The notes under the pieces are model-generated. The model ran no database searches. It saw only the letters and a list, made by a program, of their open reading frames with translations, and was not told the origin of the DNA. The position numbers and the translations under genes are program-made. DNA of 64,000 nt, taken from contig NZ_VKJP01000001.1 of the NCBI RefSeq assembly GCF_007280575.1, positions 62,001 through 126,000 of the forward strand, in the 5' to 3' direction. Shown here piece by piece: positions 1 to 11,877 of the stretch. Source of the DNA: Streptomyces benahoarensis. Lineage in GTDB: Bacteria; Actinomycetota; Actinomycetes; Streptomycetales; Streptomycetaceae. The stretch's first letter is position 1. Each line of letters opens with the position of its first letter.

Positions 1-1054
1 CGCCACCGTGGTGGGCGACGATCTCGTTGATCTTCGCCCGGGTGGGCGGCTCCTTGGTGTAGAAGGTGGCGTCGATCACCTCCTTCGGGTTGTCCGTGAC
101 GGCCGGGAACTCCGGGGCCGCGTCCTGGCGCCACACCCCGGCAGCCTCGTCGTGCTCGTAGTCCGGCACCTTCATACCGAGCAGGCTGGTCACCATGTCG
201 GCCGTGGCGAGCTGCTGGACCAGGTAGAACCCGGGGTGCCGGGCAGGCGCGGTGCGTCCGGGCAGGCCCTCGGTGAGCAGCCGGTGCCCAAGGTGGTAGC
301 CGAGCAGCCCGAAAGCGCTTGAGACGGAATGCACGTGCACGCGCGGAGCGGAGTCGGCGGTGATGGGCAGCAGCTCCGCCTCGGCGAAGGCGCGCGTGGC
401 GTCGGCGATCCGGTAGTTGTCGAGGTCGAGGGTGTACCAGATGCGGAAGCCGGTGGTGTCCAGGATCTCGGCGGCGTGCCGTTCGACGACCTCGCTGCTG
501 AGCAGCTTGACGTCGGCCGGCTGATCGACGCGGGCCAAGACCACCGGGTTGGCCGTGCGCAAGGTCTGGTCCCCGGCCAGCGCACAGTCGCGCAGCTTGC
601 TGCGCGAGGCATCGGGGGCAAGCATCACGATGCGCAGCTCGTCGGGGGAGGCCAGTCCGGTTGCGTAGGCCCGGGCCACGGCGTCGCGCAAGGCCGTCCC
701 CTTGTTGCCGGAGGTCGGTGTGAAGAGGAGCACCCGCTCGCCGGTACGGCGGATGTGGGCCGCCGCACGGGCGATCATGAGCAAGGAGGCCATGGTCTTG
801 GTGGTCCTGGCGCCCGGGTTGCGCATGAGGTCGAGGATGTGAGTCCGCGACTCCACCTGGGTGAGCCCGATGTCGGTGACCTCGGTGAACGCCGCGAAGG
901 CAGGGTGCTTCTCGGCGAGTTCCAGCGGGATCTCCGGCTCGGTGGCCCGCTCGGCTCCTACCTTCCGGGCAGCAGTCCGGACCTCTTCGAAGTAGCGGTC
1001 AAGCGCGTTGTGCACGACCTGGCCTGTGCTGGTAGCGCGGCCCGTTTCAGACAC
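1..1054 (-). CDS. PLP-fold-II-like protein of unknown function (DUF6002-like), 3' end outside window
   Basis: Partial gene: the reading frame runs off the left edge after about 351 codons. The GTG start at 1054 has AGGAG about 9 nt upstream. Residues 79-92 (NPGARTTKTMASLL) and 112-119 (TPTSGNKG) look like the PLP-lysine region and the Ser-Gly-Asn substrate loop of fold-type II PLP enzymes (cysteine synthase, threonine synthase), with K86 as candidate Schiff-base lysine. The rest does not match a family I can name with confidence; from memory it resembles proteins labelled DUF6002. It lies 77 nt downstream of the A-PCP gene on the same strand, so it is probably co-transcribed with it and may make or modify an amino acid precursor. 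The PLP assignment is inference from motifs. Confidence 0.6.
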   Translation of the reverse strand, partial: MSETGRATSTGQVVHNALDRYFEEVRTAARKVGAERATEPEIPLELAEKHPAFAAFTEVTDIGLTQVESRTHILDLMRNPGARTTKTMASLLMIARAAAHIRRTGERVLLFTPTSGNKGTALRDAVARAYATGLASPDELRIVMLAPDASRSKLRDCALAGDQTLRTANPVVLARVDQPADVKLLSSEVVERHAAEILDTTGFRIWYTLDLDNYRIADATRAFAEAELLPITADSAPRVHVHSVSSAFGLLGYHLGHRLLTEGLPGRTAPARHPGFYLVQQLATADMVTSLLGMKVPDYEHDEAAGVWRQDAAPEFPAVTDNPKEVIDATFYTKEPPTRAKINEIVAHHGG

Positions 1055-1131
1055 GGCGGATCCACTCCTTTTGGAAGCTGTTGCATACCTGTATCGCTTA
1101 CATCGCTGGGTCGAAGGCCGGAGGTCGGAGG

Positions 1132-2931
1132 TCAGCAGCCGGAGGCGGTGATCTCCGCGATGAGGGCCTTCTCCACCGCCTGTGCGAGCCCTCGGACGGT
1201 CGGGGCGTCGAAGAGGGCATGGACATCGAGGTCCACGTCGAAGGTCTGGCGGACTCGGGAGACGATCTGCATGGCCTGCAGCGAGTTGCCGCCGAGGTCG
1301 AAAAAGGAGTCGTCGATGCCGATCTGCTCCCGCTCCAGGGCCTCCGACCAGATGTCGCAGATGGTCTCTTGTTGGGGGTTCTGCGGCGGGATGTGGTCGG
1401 CATCCGGGGCGAGAACGCCGTCCGGCCGGGGCAAAGCAGCACGGTCCACCTTGCCGTTCTCGTTGAGTGGCAGGGCGGTGATCGGGACAATCGTGCCGGG
1501 AACCATGTACGAGGGAAGTCGCTGCCCGGCGAAGTCGCGCAGAGCAGCTCGGTCGGGCAGGGCGCCGCCCGGCGCCGGGACCAGGTAGGCCGTCAACTGC
1601 CAGGTGCCCTCCCCCGACTGCCGGGCGACGGTCACGGCCTCCTGCACGTTCGGGTGGCCGGTGAGGACGGCGTCCACCTCGGCCGGCTCGACCCGGTGGC
1701 CGCGGATCTTCACCTGGCCGTCAATTCGCCCGACGAACTCCAGCTCGCCGGCGGCACCACGCCGAACCAGGTCACCGGTGCGGTACATCCGACTGCCCGG
1801 TGCACCGAACGGGTCCGGCAAGAAGCGCTCTGCCGTAAGGTCGGGCCGCCCGAGGTAGCCCCGGTTGACCCCGTTTCCAGCGATGTAGAACTCGCCCGGC
1901 TCACCGTCCGGGACCGGATCGAGATGCTCGTCCAGGACATGGCCGCGCACGCCCGGGATGGGCCGGCCGAGTGGCGGGCTGTCGGGCCACCGTTCCAGGC
2001 CCCCGGTCAGAGTGCAGGCGGTGGACTGGTGCGTCTCGGAGGGGCCGTACTGGTTCTCCAGCACCGTGCCGTCCAGCGCCTCGATGAACCGCCGCACGTC
2101 CGAGGTGAGCCACAGCGGCTCACCCGCCGCGACGATCTCCGTCAGCACGAGCTGACCTGTCGGTCCGGGCTCCTGAAGCCCCACGCGAGCGAGCTGGCGC
2201 AGGAACGCCGGAGAGAAGTAGACACGTTGGATGCGCTCACGGGCCATCAGGTTGATCAGCGCCACCGGGTCCTGCCGGTGCTCATCCTGAACGAGGACCA
2301 GCGAGCCGCCGCTGAGCAGCGCGCCGAAGATCTCCTGGAGGGAGACGTCGAAGCCGAGCGAGGTGAACTGTAGGAAGATCTGGGGCCCGGGCAACCGGTT
2401 GACCGCCCAGTCGGCGACGTTCCCGATGGATGCGGAGGTCAGGCCGATACCCTTCGGGTGGCCGGTGGATCCGGATGTGAAGATCACGCAGCGCAGGCCG
2501 TGTTCGGGGAGAAGCCGGTCCGGCCGGGTCACCGGGCACAAGGCCAGCTCGGCTGCCACGCCCTCGCATGGCAACACGGGGAGTTGGGCATCGCGGAACG
2601 CGTGCGCCAGCCGGTTTTCGGTCAGCAAGAGCAGCGCGCCCGAGGCGGCCAGGCTGTCCGTCAGCCGCAGGGCCGGGTGGCCCGGGTCAAGCGGCTGGAA
2701 GGCGCCGCCTGTCTTCAAAATCGCGAGCATCGCGACGAATGCCTCCGGGCGGCGGTTCATGCAGACACCGACCACCGTCTCGGGCCCCACACCACGCCCC
2801 TGCAGGAAATGGGCGAGCCGGTTCGCCCGGGCATCCAACTCGGCGTAGCTGAGCTGAACTTGACCGGCCACGAGCGCTGTGTCACCAGGGCCGAGCCTCA
2901 CCCGTTCTTCGAAACGCTCGATGATGTCCAA
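1132..2931 (-). CDS. NRPS initiation module, A-PCP
   Basis: A 599-residue adenylation plus carrier protein with no condensation domain, so it should start the chain by loading an amino acid and handing it to the C domain of the large synthetase encoded divergently. A3 reads [12 protein letters not shown]5 [10 protein letters not shown]7 YRTGD, A10 NGKVDR, and the carrier site is DLGGNSL near the C terminus. Specificity residues read by eye against GrsA are D-V-Q-F-V-A-Q-Q-S. The DVQ start and GPSETH context resemble proline or pipecolate domains, but Q replaces their usual H, so the substrate is open. I chose the TTG at 2931 because AAGGAG lies 5 nt upstream; an in-frame ATG exists at 3006 without a comparable site. 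Confidence 0.9.
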   Translation of the reverse strand: MDIIERFEERVRLGPGDTALVAGQVQLSYAELDARANRLAHFLQGRGVGPETVVGVCMNRRPEAFVAMLAILKTGGAFQPLDPGHPALRLTDSLAASGALLLLTENRLAHAFRDAQLPVLPCEGVAAELALCPVTRPDRLLPEHGLRCVIFTSGSTGHPKGIGLTSASIGNVADWAVNRLPGPQIFLQFTSLGFDVSLQEIFGALLSGGSLVLVQDEHRQDPVALINLMARERIQRVYFSPAFLRQLARVGLQEPGPTGQLVLTEIVAAGEPLWLTSDVRRFIEALDGTVLENQYGPSETHQSTACTLTGGLERWPDSPPLGRPIPGVRGHVLDEHLDPVPDGEPGEFYIAGNGVNRGYLGRPDLTAERFLPDPFGAPGSRMYRTGDLVRRGAAGELEFVGRIDGQVKIRGHRVEPAEVDAVLTGHPNVQEAVTVARQSGEGTWQLTAYLVPAPGGALPDRAALRDFAGQRLPSYMVPGTIVPITALPLNENGKVDRAALPRPDGVLAPDADHIPPQNPQQETICDIWSEALEREQIGIDDSFFDLGGNSLQAMQIVSRVRQTFDVDLDVHALFDAPTVRGLAQAVEKALIAEITASGC

Positions 2932-3287
2932 GACTGCTCCTTGTCGCGGATGCGGCGATCGCGTCCCCCACGATGGCGGCGGGTCGATCGCCCTCAGCAT
3001 CAGCAACCGGGGGTGGCGGGATCAACGCCAACTGAACGAAGTCATCGGCACTTTCTCGAATCCGCAGTTCCACGCCGCAGCCGACGAAGTGGTGGGCGCC
3101 GGATTGAACGTAGTGTCCCCGGCTTGGCGGCAGGCACTTGCCCGGACGGCGACGATCTATTGATGATCGTTCTCAAGCAGCCGCCGACGGTGCGAACCCG
3201 TCACCGTACCGGGCACGGAGCCAGCCGGCTGTCTACCGGGGCGGCCGTGCGCTGAGTCGACTCCACCACCAATGGAAGGACGACGCC
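2932..3287. promoter_or_regulatory. Divergent intergenic region of the NRPS locus
   Basis: These 356 nt separate the leftward A-PCP gene from the rightward mbtH gene and must contain both promoters. I see no clear sigma-70-type boxes and no obvious SARP heptamer repeats. One short inverted repeat (ACGATC-N7-GATCGT, 3152-3170) is a weak operator candidate. No convincing gene is present. Confidence 0.4.
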
Positions 3288-3470
3288 ATGTACAAGGTCG
3301 TGGTCAACCACGAGGAGCAGCACTCCATTTGGCCCGAAGACCGAGAGACTCCGGCCGGCTGGGCAGAGGCCGGGGTCGTCGGCAGCAAGGAGGAGTGTCT
3401 GGAGTACATCCGCGGCGCCTGGCCCGACATCACCCCCTTGAGCGTCCGCCAAGCCCTCGCAGGGACGTAA
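3288..3470 (+). CDS. MbtH-like NRPS accessory protein
   Basis: A 60-residue protein of typical MbtH length. It binds adenylation domains and supports their folding or activity. It carries the family signature: NHEEQHSIWP near the N terminus, PAGWAEAG in the middle, then a Cys-Leu-x2-Ile-x3-Trp run and PLSVR. The ATG has GGAAGGA 7 nt upstream. It lies 76 nt before the large NRPS on the same strand, the usual placement, and probably serves all three A domains of the locus. Confidence 0.95.
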   Translation: MYKVVVNHEEQHSIWPEDRETPAGWAEAGVVGSKEECLEYIRGAWPDITPLSVRQALAGT

Positions 3471-3546
3471 AGAGATACAGGGCACCGCCCTGGCCGCCGC
3501 ATCCAGACCACAGGGACGCTGTCCCGCGCGTACGTTCGGAGGGGCA

Positions 3547-6500
3547 ATGACTGTCGAGCACCCACCGCGGCTCTCCGCCGCCCAGGCCGAGCTGCTGGCC
3601 CGCCGCCTGCGCGGTGGGGCCAGGGAAGGCGCGGGCGGGAAGGCCGCCCTCACCCGGCAGCCCGAAGACGCACGCCCCGTACTGTCGTTCGCGCAGCAAC
3701 GGCTGTGGTTCCTGGAGCAGTTGCATCCAGGCTCGATCGCCTACCTCACCGCCGACACGGTCTATCGGGTCCGGGGGCCGCTCGACGTGCCCGCCCTCCA
3801 CCAGGCGCTGAGGTCGGTTGCCGAGCGCCACGCCACGCTCCGCTCGCACTTCGCCGACGATGCCGGACTGCCCTACGTCGTGGTCGATGCGGCGGACCGC
3901 ATCACCCTCCCGGTGGTCGACCTCACCGGCCACGCCGACCCCCGGGCCGCCGCCGACGAGTACCTCGCGAACGAGGTACGCACCCCCATCGACCTGGCCA
4001 CCGGCCCCCTCCTGCGCACCACCCTCTTGCGGCTCGCCGAGGAAGACCACATCCTCGTCGCCGTCATCCACCACATCGCCTTCGACGGCTGGTCGATCGG
4101 GGTCTTCGAACGCGACCTGGCCACCGCCTACCGAGCCGCCCGCTCAGGCGGTACGCCGGGATGGGCCCCGCTGCTCGTCGACTACACCGACTACGCCGCC
4201 TGGCAGCAGAGAGACCTCACGGATGAGCACCTGGACCGGCAGCTGGCGCACTGGCGGCAGGCCCTGAGTGACGCGCCCACCAGTCTTCACCTGCCCGCCG
4301 ACCGCCCGCGCCCGGCGGCGCCCGGGTACCAGGGCGCCCCGGTCTCGTTCACCGTCGGCGAGGAGACGGCCAATCGCCTGCGCGCCCTGTCCCGCGCGCA
4401 CGGCGCGACGCTGTTCATGACCACACTGGCCGCGTACCAAGCCTTGCTCTCCCAGTACACGCACAGCGCCGACTTCCTCGTCGGCTGCGCGTCCGCAGGC
4501 CGCACCCTGCCCGAGGTCGAGGACCTGGTCGGTTTCTTCGTCAACACCTTGCCCATCCGGGCGGACCTCACCGGCGACCCGACCCTCGGTCAACTTATCG
4601 ACCGGACCCGTTCGGCCACTTTGGACGCGTTCGCCAACCAGGACCTGCCATTCCAGCGCCTCATCGAGGAGCTCGCCCCACCACGCGAGATGAGCCACAC
4701 CCCACTGGTCCAGGTCTGGTTCGACGTGTCTGCCCCCGGTGACGGACTCCGGCTCGAAGACACCTCGGTCGACAACATCCGCCCCCGCCACACCTCCACC
4801 AACTTCGACCTCGCCCTGAACCTCACGGAATCCGGATCCGGCCCGCTGACGGGCGAACTCGTCTACGCCACCGACCTCTTCGACGAGGCCACCGCGCGCC
4901 GGATCGTCGAGCACTATGTCCACCTCCTGGACCATGCCGCGCAGCACCCGGACTGTCCGGTGGTGGACCTGCCGCTTGCCGACGCCGGCCAGCTGGCCCA
5001 GCTGCTCGACAACTGGAACGACACCGTGCGCCCCATCCCCGAGGGGACCGTCACGGACGCATTCGAACAGCAGGTGAGCCGCGCCCCCGAGGCCACCGCG
5101 CTGGTCGAAGGCGCCCAGCAGCTGTCGTACGGCGAGCTCAACGCCCGGGCCAACCGGCTCGCCCATGAGCTGCGTGCGCATGGCGTCGGCCCGGAACGGG
5201 CGGTGGGCCTGCTCCTGCCCCGGGGCACAGACTTCGTTGTGGCGCTGATCGCTGTACTCAAGGCGGGGGGCGGCTACCTGCCGCTCGACCCTGCGCACCC
5301 GGCGGACCGGATCGCCTACCTGCTGAGCGAGACCTCGGCCGAGATCGTCGTCACCGATCAGCAGCTCGGTGACCTGCTACCGACCGGCACCGCCACCGTG
5401 GTGATGGGGCCGGACGGGTTCCAAGACCGGCCAGCTACCGACCCGGCACCCCTCGCCACGGGCGGCAACCTGTGCTACGTGATCTACACCTCGGGCTCCA
5501 CCGGGCGCCCCAAGGGCGTCGCGATGGCTCACACGCCGCTGGCCAACCTGGTCCAGTGGCAGGTCGATCGGACCACCGTCACCGGGCCCACACTCCAGTT
5601 CTCCTCACTGCACTTCGACGCCTCCTTCCAAGAGCTGTTCACCACCTTCCTCACCGGCGGCTCCCTGGTGCTGATCAGCGAGGAGCAACGCCGGGACCCG
5701 CGCCAGCTCCTGGCCGCCATCCGTGCGTACGGCGTCCGGCGGCTGTTCTGCCCACCGATGGTGCTTGAGCAGCTCGCCGTCCAGGACGCCGCCGAGGCGG
5801 CGGAGCCACTACCACTCCAGGAGATCGTCACAGCGGGCGAGCGGCTCACCCTGGGCAAGGAAGTTCGCGCGTTCCTGGCCCGGATGCACGGTGTCGTCCT
5901 GGAAAACCAGTGCGGCCCCACCGAAACACACGCGGTCGTCGCCCACCTGATGACCGGGCCGCCACAAGGCTGGCCCACGCACCCGCCGATCGGCCGGCCG
6001 ATCGCCAACACCCGCATCCACGTGCTGGACGACCGCATGCGGCCGGTACCGGTGGGCATCCCCGGAGAGCTGTACGTGACCCGGCCCTGGCTCGCCCGGG
6101 GTTACCTCGGCCGACCGGAACTCACCGCGGAACGGTTCCTGCCGTCTCCGTTCACGACCGAGCCCGGGCAGCTGATGTACCGGACCGGTGACCTGGTCCG
6201 CTGGCGGCCCGACGGTGCGGTGGAGTTCGTCGGCCGCGCGGACGACCAGATGAAGATCCGCGGCTACCGGGTGGAGCCCGCCGAGACGGAAGCACAGCTG
6301 CGCGAGCTCCCTCAGGTTACCGAGGCAGCGGTGCTCCCGGTCGAGGTGGCTCCAGGGGACCGTCGGCTGGTCGCCTACCTCACGACGGACAGCCGCTGCG
6401 ATCCCAGCCCGGCGCGGCTGCGGACCTTGTTGGCGGAGTCCCTTCCGGATTACCTGATCCCCACCTACTTCTTGACCGTCCCCCGCCTCCCCCTCACGCC

Positions 6501-9500
6501 GACCGGCAAACTCGACCGCCAAGCCCTGCGGCACATGGAGTTGCCGGCCCCGGAGCGGGGCGCGGATGTCGGCTCCCAGGCGCCGCGTAGCCCCCGGGAG
6601 GAGATCCTTGCAGGGCTGTTCGCCGAGGTCCTTGCCCTCCCGAGGGTCGGCTCTCAGGATGACTTCTTCGCGCTCGGTGGGCACTCCCTGCTCGCGACGC
6701 GCTTGATCGCCCGGATTCGCTCCACCTTCGGGGTCGAGCTTTCGATCCGCGACCTGTTCCGGACTCCCACCGTGGCCGGCCTGGTGGATCGGCTTGAGGC
6801 GTCCCGGCCCTCCCAGCCGGCCCTCGTCCCCACCGAACGTCCCGCCGTACTGCCGCTGTCAGCGGCTCAGCGGCGGGTCTGGTTCCTGAGCCGGACCGGA
6901 CAGAGCGCTGACTACAACTCACCCTTTGCGCTGCGGCTGCGCGGCCGGCTCGCCCCAGACGCCCTGGCCGCCGCGCTCACGGACGTGGTCACCAGGCACG
7001 AGGCCTTGCGGACGGTCTTCCCCGCCGACGGCGGCGATCCGCATCAGCGGATCCTCCCCGCCGACACGCTGCCTCCGCTGCTGGAGCACGCCGACTGCCC
7101 GCCCGGCGACCTCGACCAGGCTCTCGCAGCCTTCGCGCTGAGGGAGTTCGACCTCGCAACAGAGCCCCCGCTGCGTGCGGTCCTGTATCGGACTGCACCC
7201 GGGGAACACGTCCTGGCCCTGGTGATCCACCACATCGCCACCGACGGCTGGTCCTTGGGCGTACTCCTGCGAGACCTGTCCGCCGCCTACACCGCGCGCA
7301 GCGCGGGAGAGGCCCCCGACCTGCCGCCGCTGCCCGTGCAGTACGCGGACTTCACGCTGTGGCAGCTCGGGATGCTGGACGAGGAGCGGTCCCCGGACTC
7401 CCCCGCTACCCGGCAGTTGTCCTTCTGGCGGGAGCGGCTGGCCGGCCTGCCGACGGAACTGGAGTTGCCCTACGACCGGCCTCGGCCCGAAGTGATGGAC
7501 AACGCCGGCGGCACCGTACCCCTGGCCCTGGACGGCGAACTGCACGCGCGGCTGCTGGAGCTGGCCGGAGCCCACGGCTGCACGCTCCTCATGATCATGC
7601 AGACAGCCCTTGCCGCGCTTCTGTCCCGGCTCGGGGCCGGCACCGACATCCCGATCGGCGTGCCAGCGGCGGGACGTGGCGACGATGCCCTGGACGACCT
7701 GGTCGGCTGCTTCGTCAACATCCTTGTCCTGCGCACCGACGTCTCCGGCGACCCGACCTTCGCCGAGCTGCTGGCCCGGGTACGAGACAGCGACCTGGCC
7801 GCGTACGAGCATGCCGACCTGCCATTCGAGCGGGTGGTCGAGACGGTCAACCCCGAGCGCTCATTGACCCGGCATCCACTGTTCCAGGTGGTCCTACAGC
7901 TCGATGGAAGGGTGAGCGACGGCTTGGCGCTTCCAGGGCTGGAGGCTGCCGAGGAGCCGGTGCGCTTCGAGGTGTCCAAGTTCGACCTTCGCGTCGCCCT
8001 GACCGACCGGACCGACGCCGCCGGAGCCCCGGAGGGGCTTCATGGCGTACTGGAGTACGCCGAGGCACTCTTCGACCGCGACACCGCCGAGGCCCTGGCC
8101 GGCCGGCTGCACCGGCTGCTGGCGCAACTGGTGGCCGACCCGGACCGCCGGATCAGCTCCGTCGACCTGCTGACGGCCAGGGAGCGCCGGCGCATTCTCG
8201 TCGACTGGAACGACACCACGACGACCGTCCCGGAACGGAACGTGCCGGAACTGTTCGAGGAGTTCGCGCGCGAGACGCCGGACGCCCCCGCCGTGCGCGA
8301 CGGCAGCGTCGTCCTCACCTACGCGGAGCTGAACGAGCGAGCCAACCGCTTCGCCCGCCACCTGGCGGACAGGGGAGTCGGGCCTGAACAGCTCGTCGCG
8401 GTAGCTCTGCCCCGAACGTCGGAGCTGGTGGCGGTCCTGCTCGGCGTGCTCAAGGCCGGCGCCGGCTATCTGCCGCTCGCCCCCGAGCAGCCCCCCGAGC
8501 GGCTGGCTCGGACCATCATGGCCTCCGCTGCCGCGCTGACGGTGACCACCACCGCGCTCAAGGACCGCCTGCCCACGCCCCTGCCCCGGCTGCTGCTCGA
8601 CGAGCCGGACACCGCCACCGCCGTAGGCCGGCACCGAGCGGGCAACCTGTCCCGGTCCGAGCGCACCGTGGAGCCCACCCCGGCGACCACTGCCTACGTG
8701 ATCTACACCTCCGGCTCGACCGGCGAGCCCAAGGGCGTGGTGGTGGAACACCGGTCGCTCAACCTGTACCTGGCCTGGGCCCGACAGGCCTACCCGGCGC
8801 TGGCTGGGCGGGCGCTGGTCCACTCCCCGGTCGCCTTCGACCTCACCGTCACCGGACTATGGGGGCCGCTCACCTCCGGCGGCTCGCTCGAACTGGTGAC
8901 GCTCGACGACACCGACCCGGCCGAGGTGGAGCAGCCGACCTTCGTCAAAGCGACCCCCTCGCACCTTGCGCTGTTCGGGATCCTGCCCGAGACCTACGCG
9001 CCCAACGGGCAGCTGGTGCTCGGCGGCGAGCTGCTGCTGGGCGCGGCGCTGGACGAGTGGCGGGCCGCACACCCCGGCGTGACCGTGGTGAACGAGTACG
9101 GCCCTACCGAGACCACGGTGGGCTGCGCGGAGTACCGCATCGAGCCTGGCGACTGCGTGCCGGCCGGCGGCATCACCATCGGCCGTCCGATCTGGAACAC
9201 CCAGTGGTACGTGCTGGACGACGCGCTGTCCCCGGTCCCGGCCGGTGTGGTCGGCGAGCTGTACATCGGCGGCGGGTTGCTGGCCCGCGGCTACCTGAAC
9301 CAACCCGACCTGACGGCGGACCGGTTCCTCCCGGACCCATATGGCGCTCCCGGCGCAAGGATGTACCGGACCGGGGACCTGGTGCGCTGGCGCCAGGACG
9401 GACAGGTGGAATTCGCCGGGCGGGTGGACGACCAGGTCAAGGTGCGCGGCTTCCGGGTGGAGCTGGGCGAGGTCGAGGCGGTGCTCTCGGCCCAGCCGGG

Positions 9501-10767
9501 GGTTGCGGCTGCGGCGGTGAACGTTCTCGACGGGGACCGGCTGGTGGCCTACATGGTCCCGGCGGCCCAGGAGCATCTGGACGTCGAGTCCGTGCGGACC
9601 GCCGCCACTGACCTGCTGCCCGCGTACATGCTGCCTTCGGCGTACATGCTGATCGACCGGCTGCCGCTCACCAAGAACGGCAAGTTGGACCGCCGGCGGC
9701 TTCCCGCCCCACAGCTTTCCCCGGTCGGCGCCGGAAGGCCCCCGTCCACGCCGTTGGAGAAGTCGCTCTGCGCCCTCTTCGGTGAGGTCCTCGGGCTGTC
9801 ACAGGTGGGAGTCGACGACGGCTTCTTCACGCTGGGCGGGCACTCGTTGATGGCCGCCGGACTGGTCGCGTTGATCCGGTCCTCGCTTGGCCGGCAGCTC
9901 GGCATCCAGGACCTGTTCGCAGCTCCGACCGTGGCCGCGCTGGGGGCCCGGCTCGAAGCGAGCAGTCACCAGGACTCACTGGCCCCGCTGCTGCCGCTGC
10001 GTGGCGGCCAGCCACAGCAGACTCCACTGTTCTGCGTCCACCCGGGGGCCGGCATCGGCTGGGTGTACGCGGCGCTCCTCGATCGGCTCGATCCGGACCA
10101 ACCTGTGTACGCGCTGCAGGCGCTCGCCCTGCGGGCCGAGGAGGCGGCGCCCGAGAGCGTCGTGGAACTGGCCGCCGACTACGTCCGGCGGATCCGGGAG
10201 GTCCAACCCTGTGGCCCGTACCGGCTGCTCGGCTGGTCGTTCGGCGCAGTCGTCGCGCACGCGATGGCCGTGCGGCTCCAGGAGCAGGGCGAGGAGACGG
10301 AGCTGCTTGCCCTACTCGACGGCTACCCGCCCGAGCCATGCGGTGGCCCGGCCGAGCCGGCTGACGAGCCCGACCCGCTCGCCGAACTCCTCACCTCACT
10401 GGGACAGCCGACGGCCGACACCTCTGGCAAACGGTTGGAGCTCGCCGACTTCATCCGGCTGACCGGCCGGGGGAACGGGCCGCTCGCCGGCCTGGACGAG
10501 GAGACCATCTCCGCCATGGCCCGGGCGTTCATCCACCATGTGGCCCTCGGACGCGCTCATCAGCCGGGGGTGTTCCAGGGCAATGCAGTTTTGTTCCCCG
10601 CGGCGCTCGATCCCGACGCCGGGGATCCGGATGCCTGGCGCCGCTTCGTTACCGGGGGCCTGGAGGTCCACCCGGTCGACTGCGTGCACGGCGCCATGAT
10701 GCATCAGCGCCCCACGGAACGGATCGGCGCGGTGATCGCGCGCAGGATGCGCCAGCCGCGCGGTTGA
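3547..10767 (+). CDS. Dimodular NRPS with thioesterase, C-A-PCP-C-A-PCP-TE
   Basis: A 2406-residue synthetase adding two residues and releasing the product. First C domain HHIAFDG at 175-181; first A domain about 490-1000 ([11 protein letters not shown]); carrier Ser1047 in GGHSL; second C domain HHIATDG at 1228-1234; second A domain about 1570-2060 ([11 protein letters not shown]); carrier Ser2100; thioesterase from about 2155 with GWSFG nucleophile Ser2231 and a late VHG histidine. No epimerisation or methylation domain. By-eye pocket codes: first A domain D-A-Q-F-V-A-Q-A-V (no assignment); second A domain D-L-T-K-V-G-E-V-G, which closely matches the Asn/Asp group, nearest Asn. With the separate A-PCP starter the line predicts a tripeptide ending in an Asn-like residue, hydrolysed or cyclised by the TE. 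GGAGGGG precedes the ATG. Confidence 0.95.
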   Translation: MTVEHPPRLSAAQAELLARRLRGGAREGAGGKAALTRQPEDARPVLSFAQQRLWFLEQLHPGSIAYLTADTVYRVRGPLDVPALHQALRSVAERHATLRSHFADDAGLPYVVVDAADRITLPVVDLTGHADPRAAADEYLANEVRTPIDLATGPLLRTTLLRLAEEDHILVAVIHHIAFDGWSIGVFERDLATAYRAARSGGTPGWAPLLVDYTDYAAWQQRDLTDEHLDRQLAHWRQALSDAPTSLHLPADRPRPAAPGYQGAPVSFTVGEETANRLRALSRAHGATLFMTTLAAYQALLSQYTHSADFLVGCASAGRTLPEVEDLVGFFVNTLPIRADLTGDPTLGQLIDRTRSATLDAFANQDLPFQRLIEELAPPREMSHTPLVQVWFDVSAPGDGLRLEDTSVDNIRPRHTSTNFDLALNLTESGSGPLTGELVYATDLFDEATARRIVEHYVHLLDHAAQHPDCPVVDLPLADAGQLAQLLDNWNDTVRPIPEGTVTDAFEQQVSRAPEATALVEGAQQLSYGELNARANRLAHELRAHGVGPERAVGLLLPRGTDFVVALIAVLKAGGGYLPLDPAHPADRIAYLLSETSAEIVVTDQQLGDLLPTGTATVVMGPDGFQDRPATDPAPLATGGNLCYVIYTSGSTGRPKGVAMAHTPLANLVQWQVDRTTVTGPTLQFSSLHFDASFQELFTTFLTGGSLVLISEEQRRDPRQLLAAIRAYGVRRLFCPPMVLEQLAVQDAAEAAEPLPLQEIVTAGERLTLGKEVRAFLARMHGVVLENQCGPTETHAVVAHLMTGPPQGWPTHPPIGRPIANTRIHVLDDRMRPVPVGIPGELYVTRPWLARGYLGRPELTAERFLPSPFTTEPGQLMYRTGDLVRWRPDGAVEFVGRADDQMKIRGYRVEPAETEAQLRELPQVTEAAVLPVEVAPGDRRLVAYLTTDSRCDPSPARLRTLLAESLPDYLIPTYFLTVPRLPLTPTGKLDRQALRHMELPAPERGADVGSQAPRSPREEILAGLFAEVLALPRVGSQDDFFALGGHSLLATRLIARIRSTFGVELSIRDLFRTPTVAGLVDRLEASRPSQPALVPTERPAVLPLSAAQRRVWFLSRTGQSADYNSPFALRLRGRLAPDALAAALTDVVTRHEALRTVFPADGGDPHQRILPADTLPPLLEHADCPPGDLDQALAAFALREFDLATEPPLRAVLYRTAPGEHVLALVIHHIATDGWSLGVLLRDLSAAYTARSAGEAPDLPPLPVQYADFTLWQLGMLDEERSPDSPATRQLSFWRERLAGLPTELELPYDRPRPEVMDNAGGTVPLALDGELHARLLELAGAHGCTLLMIMQTALAALLSRLGAGTDIPIGVPAAGRGDDALDDLVGCFVNILVLRTDVSGDPTFAELLARVRDSDLAAYEHADLPFERVVETVNPERSLTRHPLFQVVLQLDGRVSDGLALPGLEAAEEPVRFEVSKFDLRVALTDRTDAAGAPEGLHGVLEYAEALFDRDTAEALAGRLHRLLAQLVADPDRRISSVDLLTARERRRILVDWNDTTTTVPERNVPELFEEFARETPDAPAVRDGSVVLTYAELNERANRFARHLADRGVGPEQLVAVALPRTSELVAVLLGVLKAGAGYLPLAPEQPPERLARTIMASAAALTVTTTALKDRLPTPLPRLLLDEPDTATAVGRHRAGNLSRSERTVEPTPATTAYVIYTSGSTGEPKGVVVEHRSLNLYLAWARQAYPALAGRALVHSPVAFDLTVTGLWGPLTSGGSLELVTLDDTDPAEVEQPTFVKATPSHLALFGILPETYAPNGQLVLGGELLLGAALDEWRAAHPGVTVVNEYGPTETTVGCAEYRIEPGDCVPAGGITIGRPIWNTQWYVLDDALSPVPAGVVGELYIGGGLLARGYLNQPDLTADRFLPDPYGAPGARMYRTGDLVRWRQDGQVEFAGRVDDQVKVRGFRVELGEVEAVLSAQPGVAAAAVNVLDGDRLVAYMVPAAQEHLDVESVRTAATDLLPAYMLPSAYMLIDRLPLTKNGKLDRRRLPAPQLSPVGAGRPPSTPLEKSLCALFGEVLGLSQVGVDDGFFTLGGHSLMAAGLVALIRSSLGRQLGIQDLFAAPTVAALGARLEASSHQDSLAPLLPLRGGQPQQTPLFCVHPGAGIGWVYAALLDRLDPDQPVYALQALALRAEEAAPESVVELAADYVRRIREVQPCGPYRLLGWSFGAVVAHAMAVRLQEQGEETELLALLDGYPPEPCGGPAEPADEPDPLAELLTSLGQPTADTSGKRLELADFIRLTGRGNGPLAGLDEETISAMARAFIHHVALGRAHQPGVFQGNAVLFPAALDPDAGDPDAWRRFVTGGLEVHPVDCVHGAMMHQRPTERIGAVIARRMRQPRG

Positions 10768-10807
10768 CAGCTACTCGATTTCTCAGGAATCGCGGAGTGG
10801 AGGAAGC

Positions 10808-11791
10808 ATGTCCAAGACAGCACAGGCCACGCCAACCGAGATTGTCCACCGGATCTCCGCGGCGGATGCTGCGGAGACGGCCCGGGTAGGCCGGCATCTG
10901 GCCTCGGTGGCCGACCGGATCGACGATGCTGCATGGGTGGCCGCGGCCCGGTCCGCATGGGAGGAACTGCCGTCCGCGTACCGGCGGCGGATCAGCTCCT
11001 TCCGACGCTCCGCGGGGCCCGCAGGCGCGCTCGTCCTGCGCGGACTCCCGGTGGACGAGCACGACTTGCTGGACACCCCAACGGTGGCCGGCTCGTTCCA
11101 GCGGACGACCACCATGCCGGCGGCCCTGCTGATGATGACCGCGTGCGGGCTCGGCGACCCGGCGGCTTTCCTGGCCGAGAAGTCCGGTGCGCTGGTGCAG
11201 GACGTTGTGCCTGTGCCGGGCCAGGAGCAATTTCAGGGCAACGCAGGCTCTACGGACCTGATGATGCACAACGAGAACGCCTTCCACGAACACCGTCCGG
11301 ACTTCGTGATGCTGCTCTGCCTGCGACCGGATCACGAGGGGGTTGCCGGGCTGTCCAGCGCCTCGATCCGCGAGGCACTGCCGCTGCTCTCGAACCGGGT
11401 CCGTGAGTGCCTCTTGCAACCCGAATTCAGCACCCAACCGCCGCCGTCCTTCGGCTCGGCGGACGGCACGGTGTCCCGGCATGCCGTGCTGACCGGGGCA
11501 CCCGACGACCCTGACATTCAAGTGGACTTCGCGGCCACGACCGGGCTGACCCCGACTGCTCGGGAAGCCTTGACCGAGCTCTCCGACGCGCTCGCGAGCG
11601 TGGCCCGGACCGTCCGCATGCGCGCCGGGGATCTCGCGATCGTCGACAACAGGGTCTGCCTGCACGGTCGCACGGCCTTCCGCCCGCGCTACGACGGCCG
11701 GGACCGCTGGGTTCAACGTACTTTTGCCCTGGCTGACCTGCGCCGCTCGCGGTCCTACCGCACAGACGACGGCTACGTGCTCGTCCGCTAG
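10808..11791 (+). CDS. Fe(II)/2-oxoglutarate amino acid beta-hydroxylase, AsnO/VioC-like
   Basis: A 327-residue clavaminate-synthase-like dioxygenase. The iron triad is visible: H154-x-E156 in the MMHNENAFH segment and H286 in CLHGRTAF, followed by the WVQRTF arginine that would bind 2-oxoglutarate. The spacing is almost the same as in AsnO (from memory H155, E157, H287), which hydroxylates free L-Asn at C3 for a lipopeptide. The preceding NRPS ends with an Asn-type A domain, so 3-hydroxyasparagine is the natural guess; VioC-like action on Arg is the alternative. It starts 40 nt after the NRPS with GGAGG-type spacing and sits in the same operon. Confidence 0.85.
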   Translation: MSKTAQATPTEIVHRISAADAAETARVGRHLASVADRIDDAAWVAAARSAWEELPSAYRRRISSFRRSAGPAGALVLRGLPVDEHDLLDTPTVAGSFQRTTTMPAALLMMTACGLGDPAAFLAEKSGALVQDVVPVPGQEQFQGNAGSTDLMMHNENAFHEHRPDFVMLLCLRPDHEGVAGLSSASIREALPLLSNRVRECLLQPEFSTQPPPSFGSADGTVSRHAVLTGAPDDPDIQVDFAATTGLTPTAREALTELSDALASVARTVRMRAGDLAIVDNRVCLHGRTAFRPRYDGRDRWVQRTFALADLRRSRSYRTDDGYVLVR

Positions 11792-11877
11792 CGGCCGGAA
11801 CGGGTACCGCCTCCCGCGGTGGTGCGGCCCGTCAGGTAGGCGTTCCATGCCGGATATCGAGCAGAGTCGGAGAGACT

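Noticed and set aside
2932-3006. Upstream ATG start for the A-PCP protein
   Set aside because: No ribosome site at suitable distance, whereas the TTG at 2931 has AAGGAG 5 nt upstream and begins where homologous A domains start.
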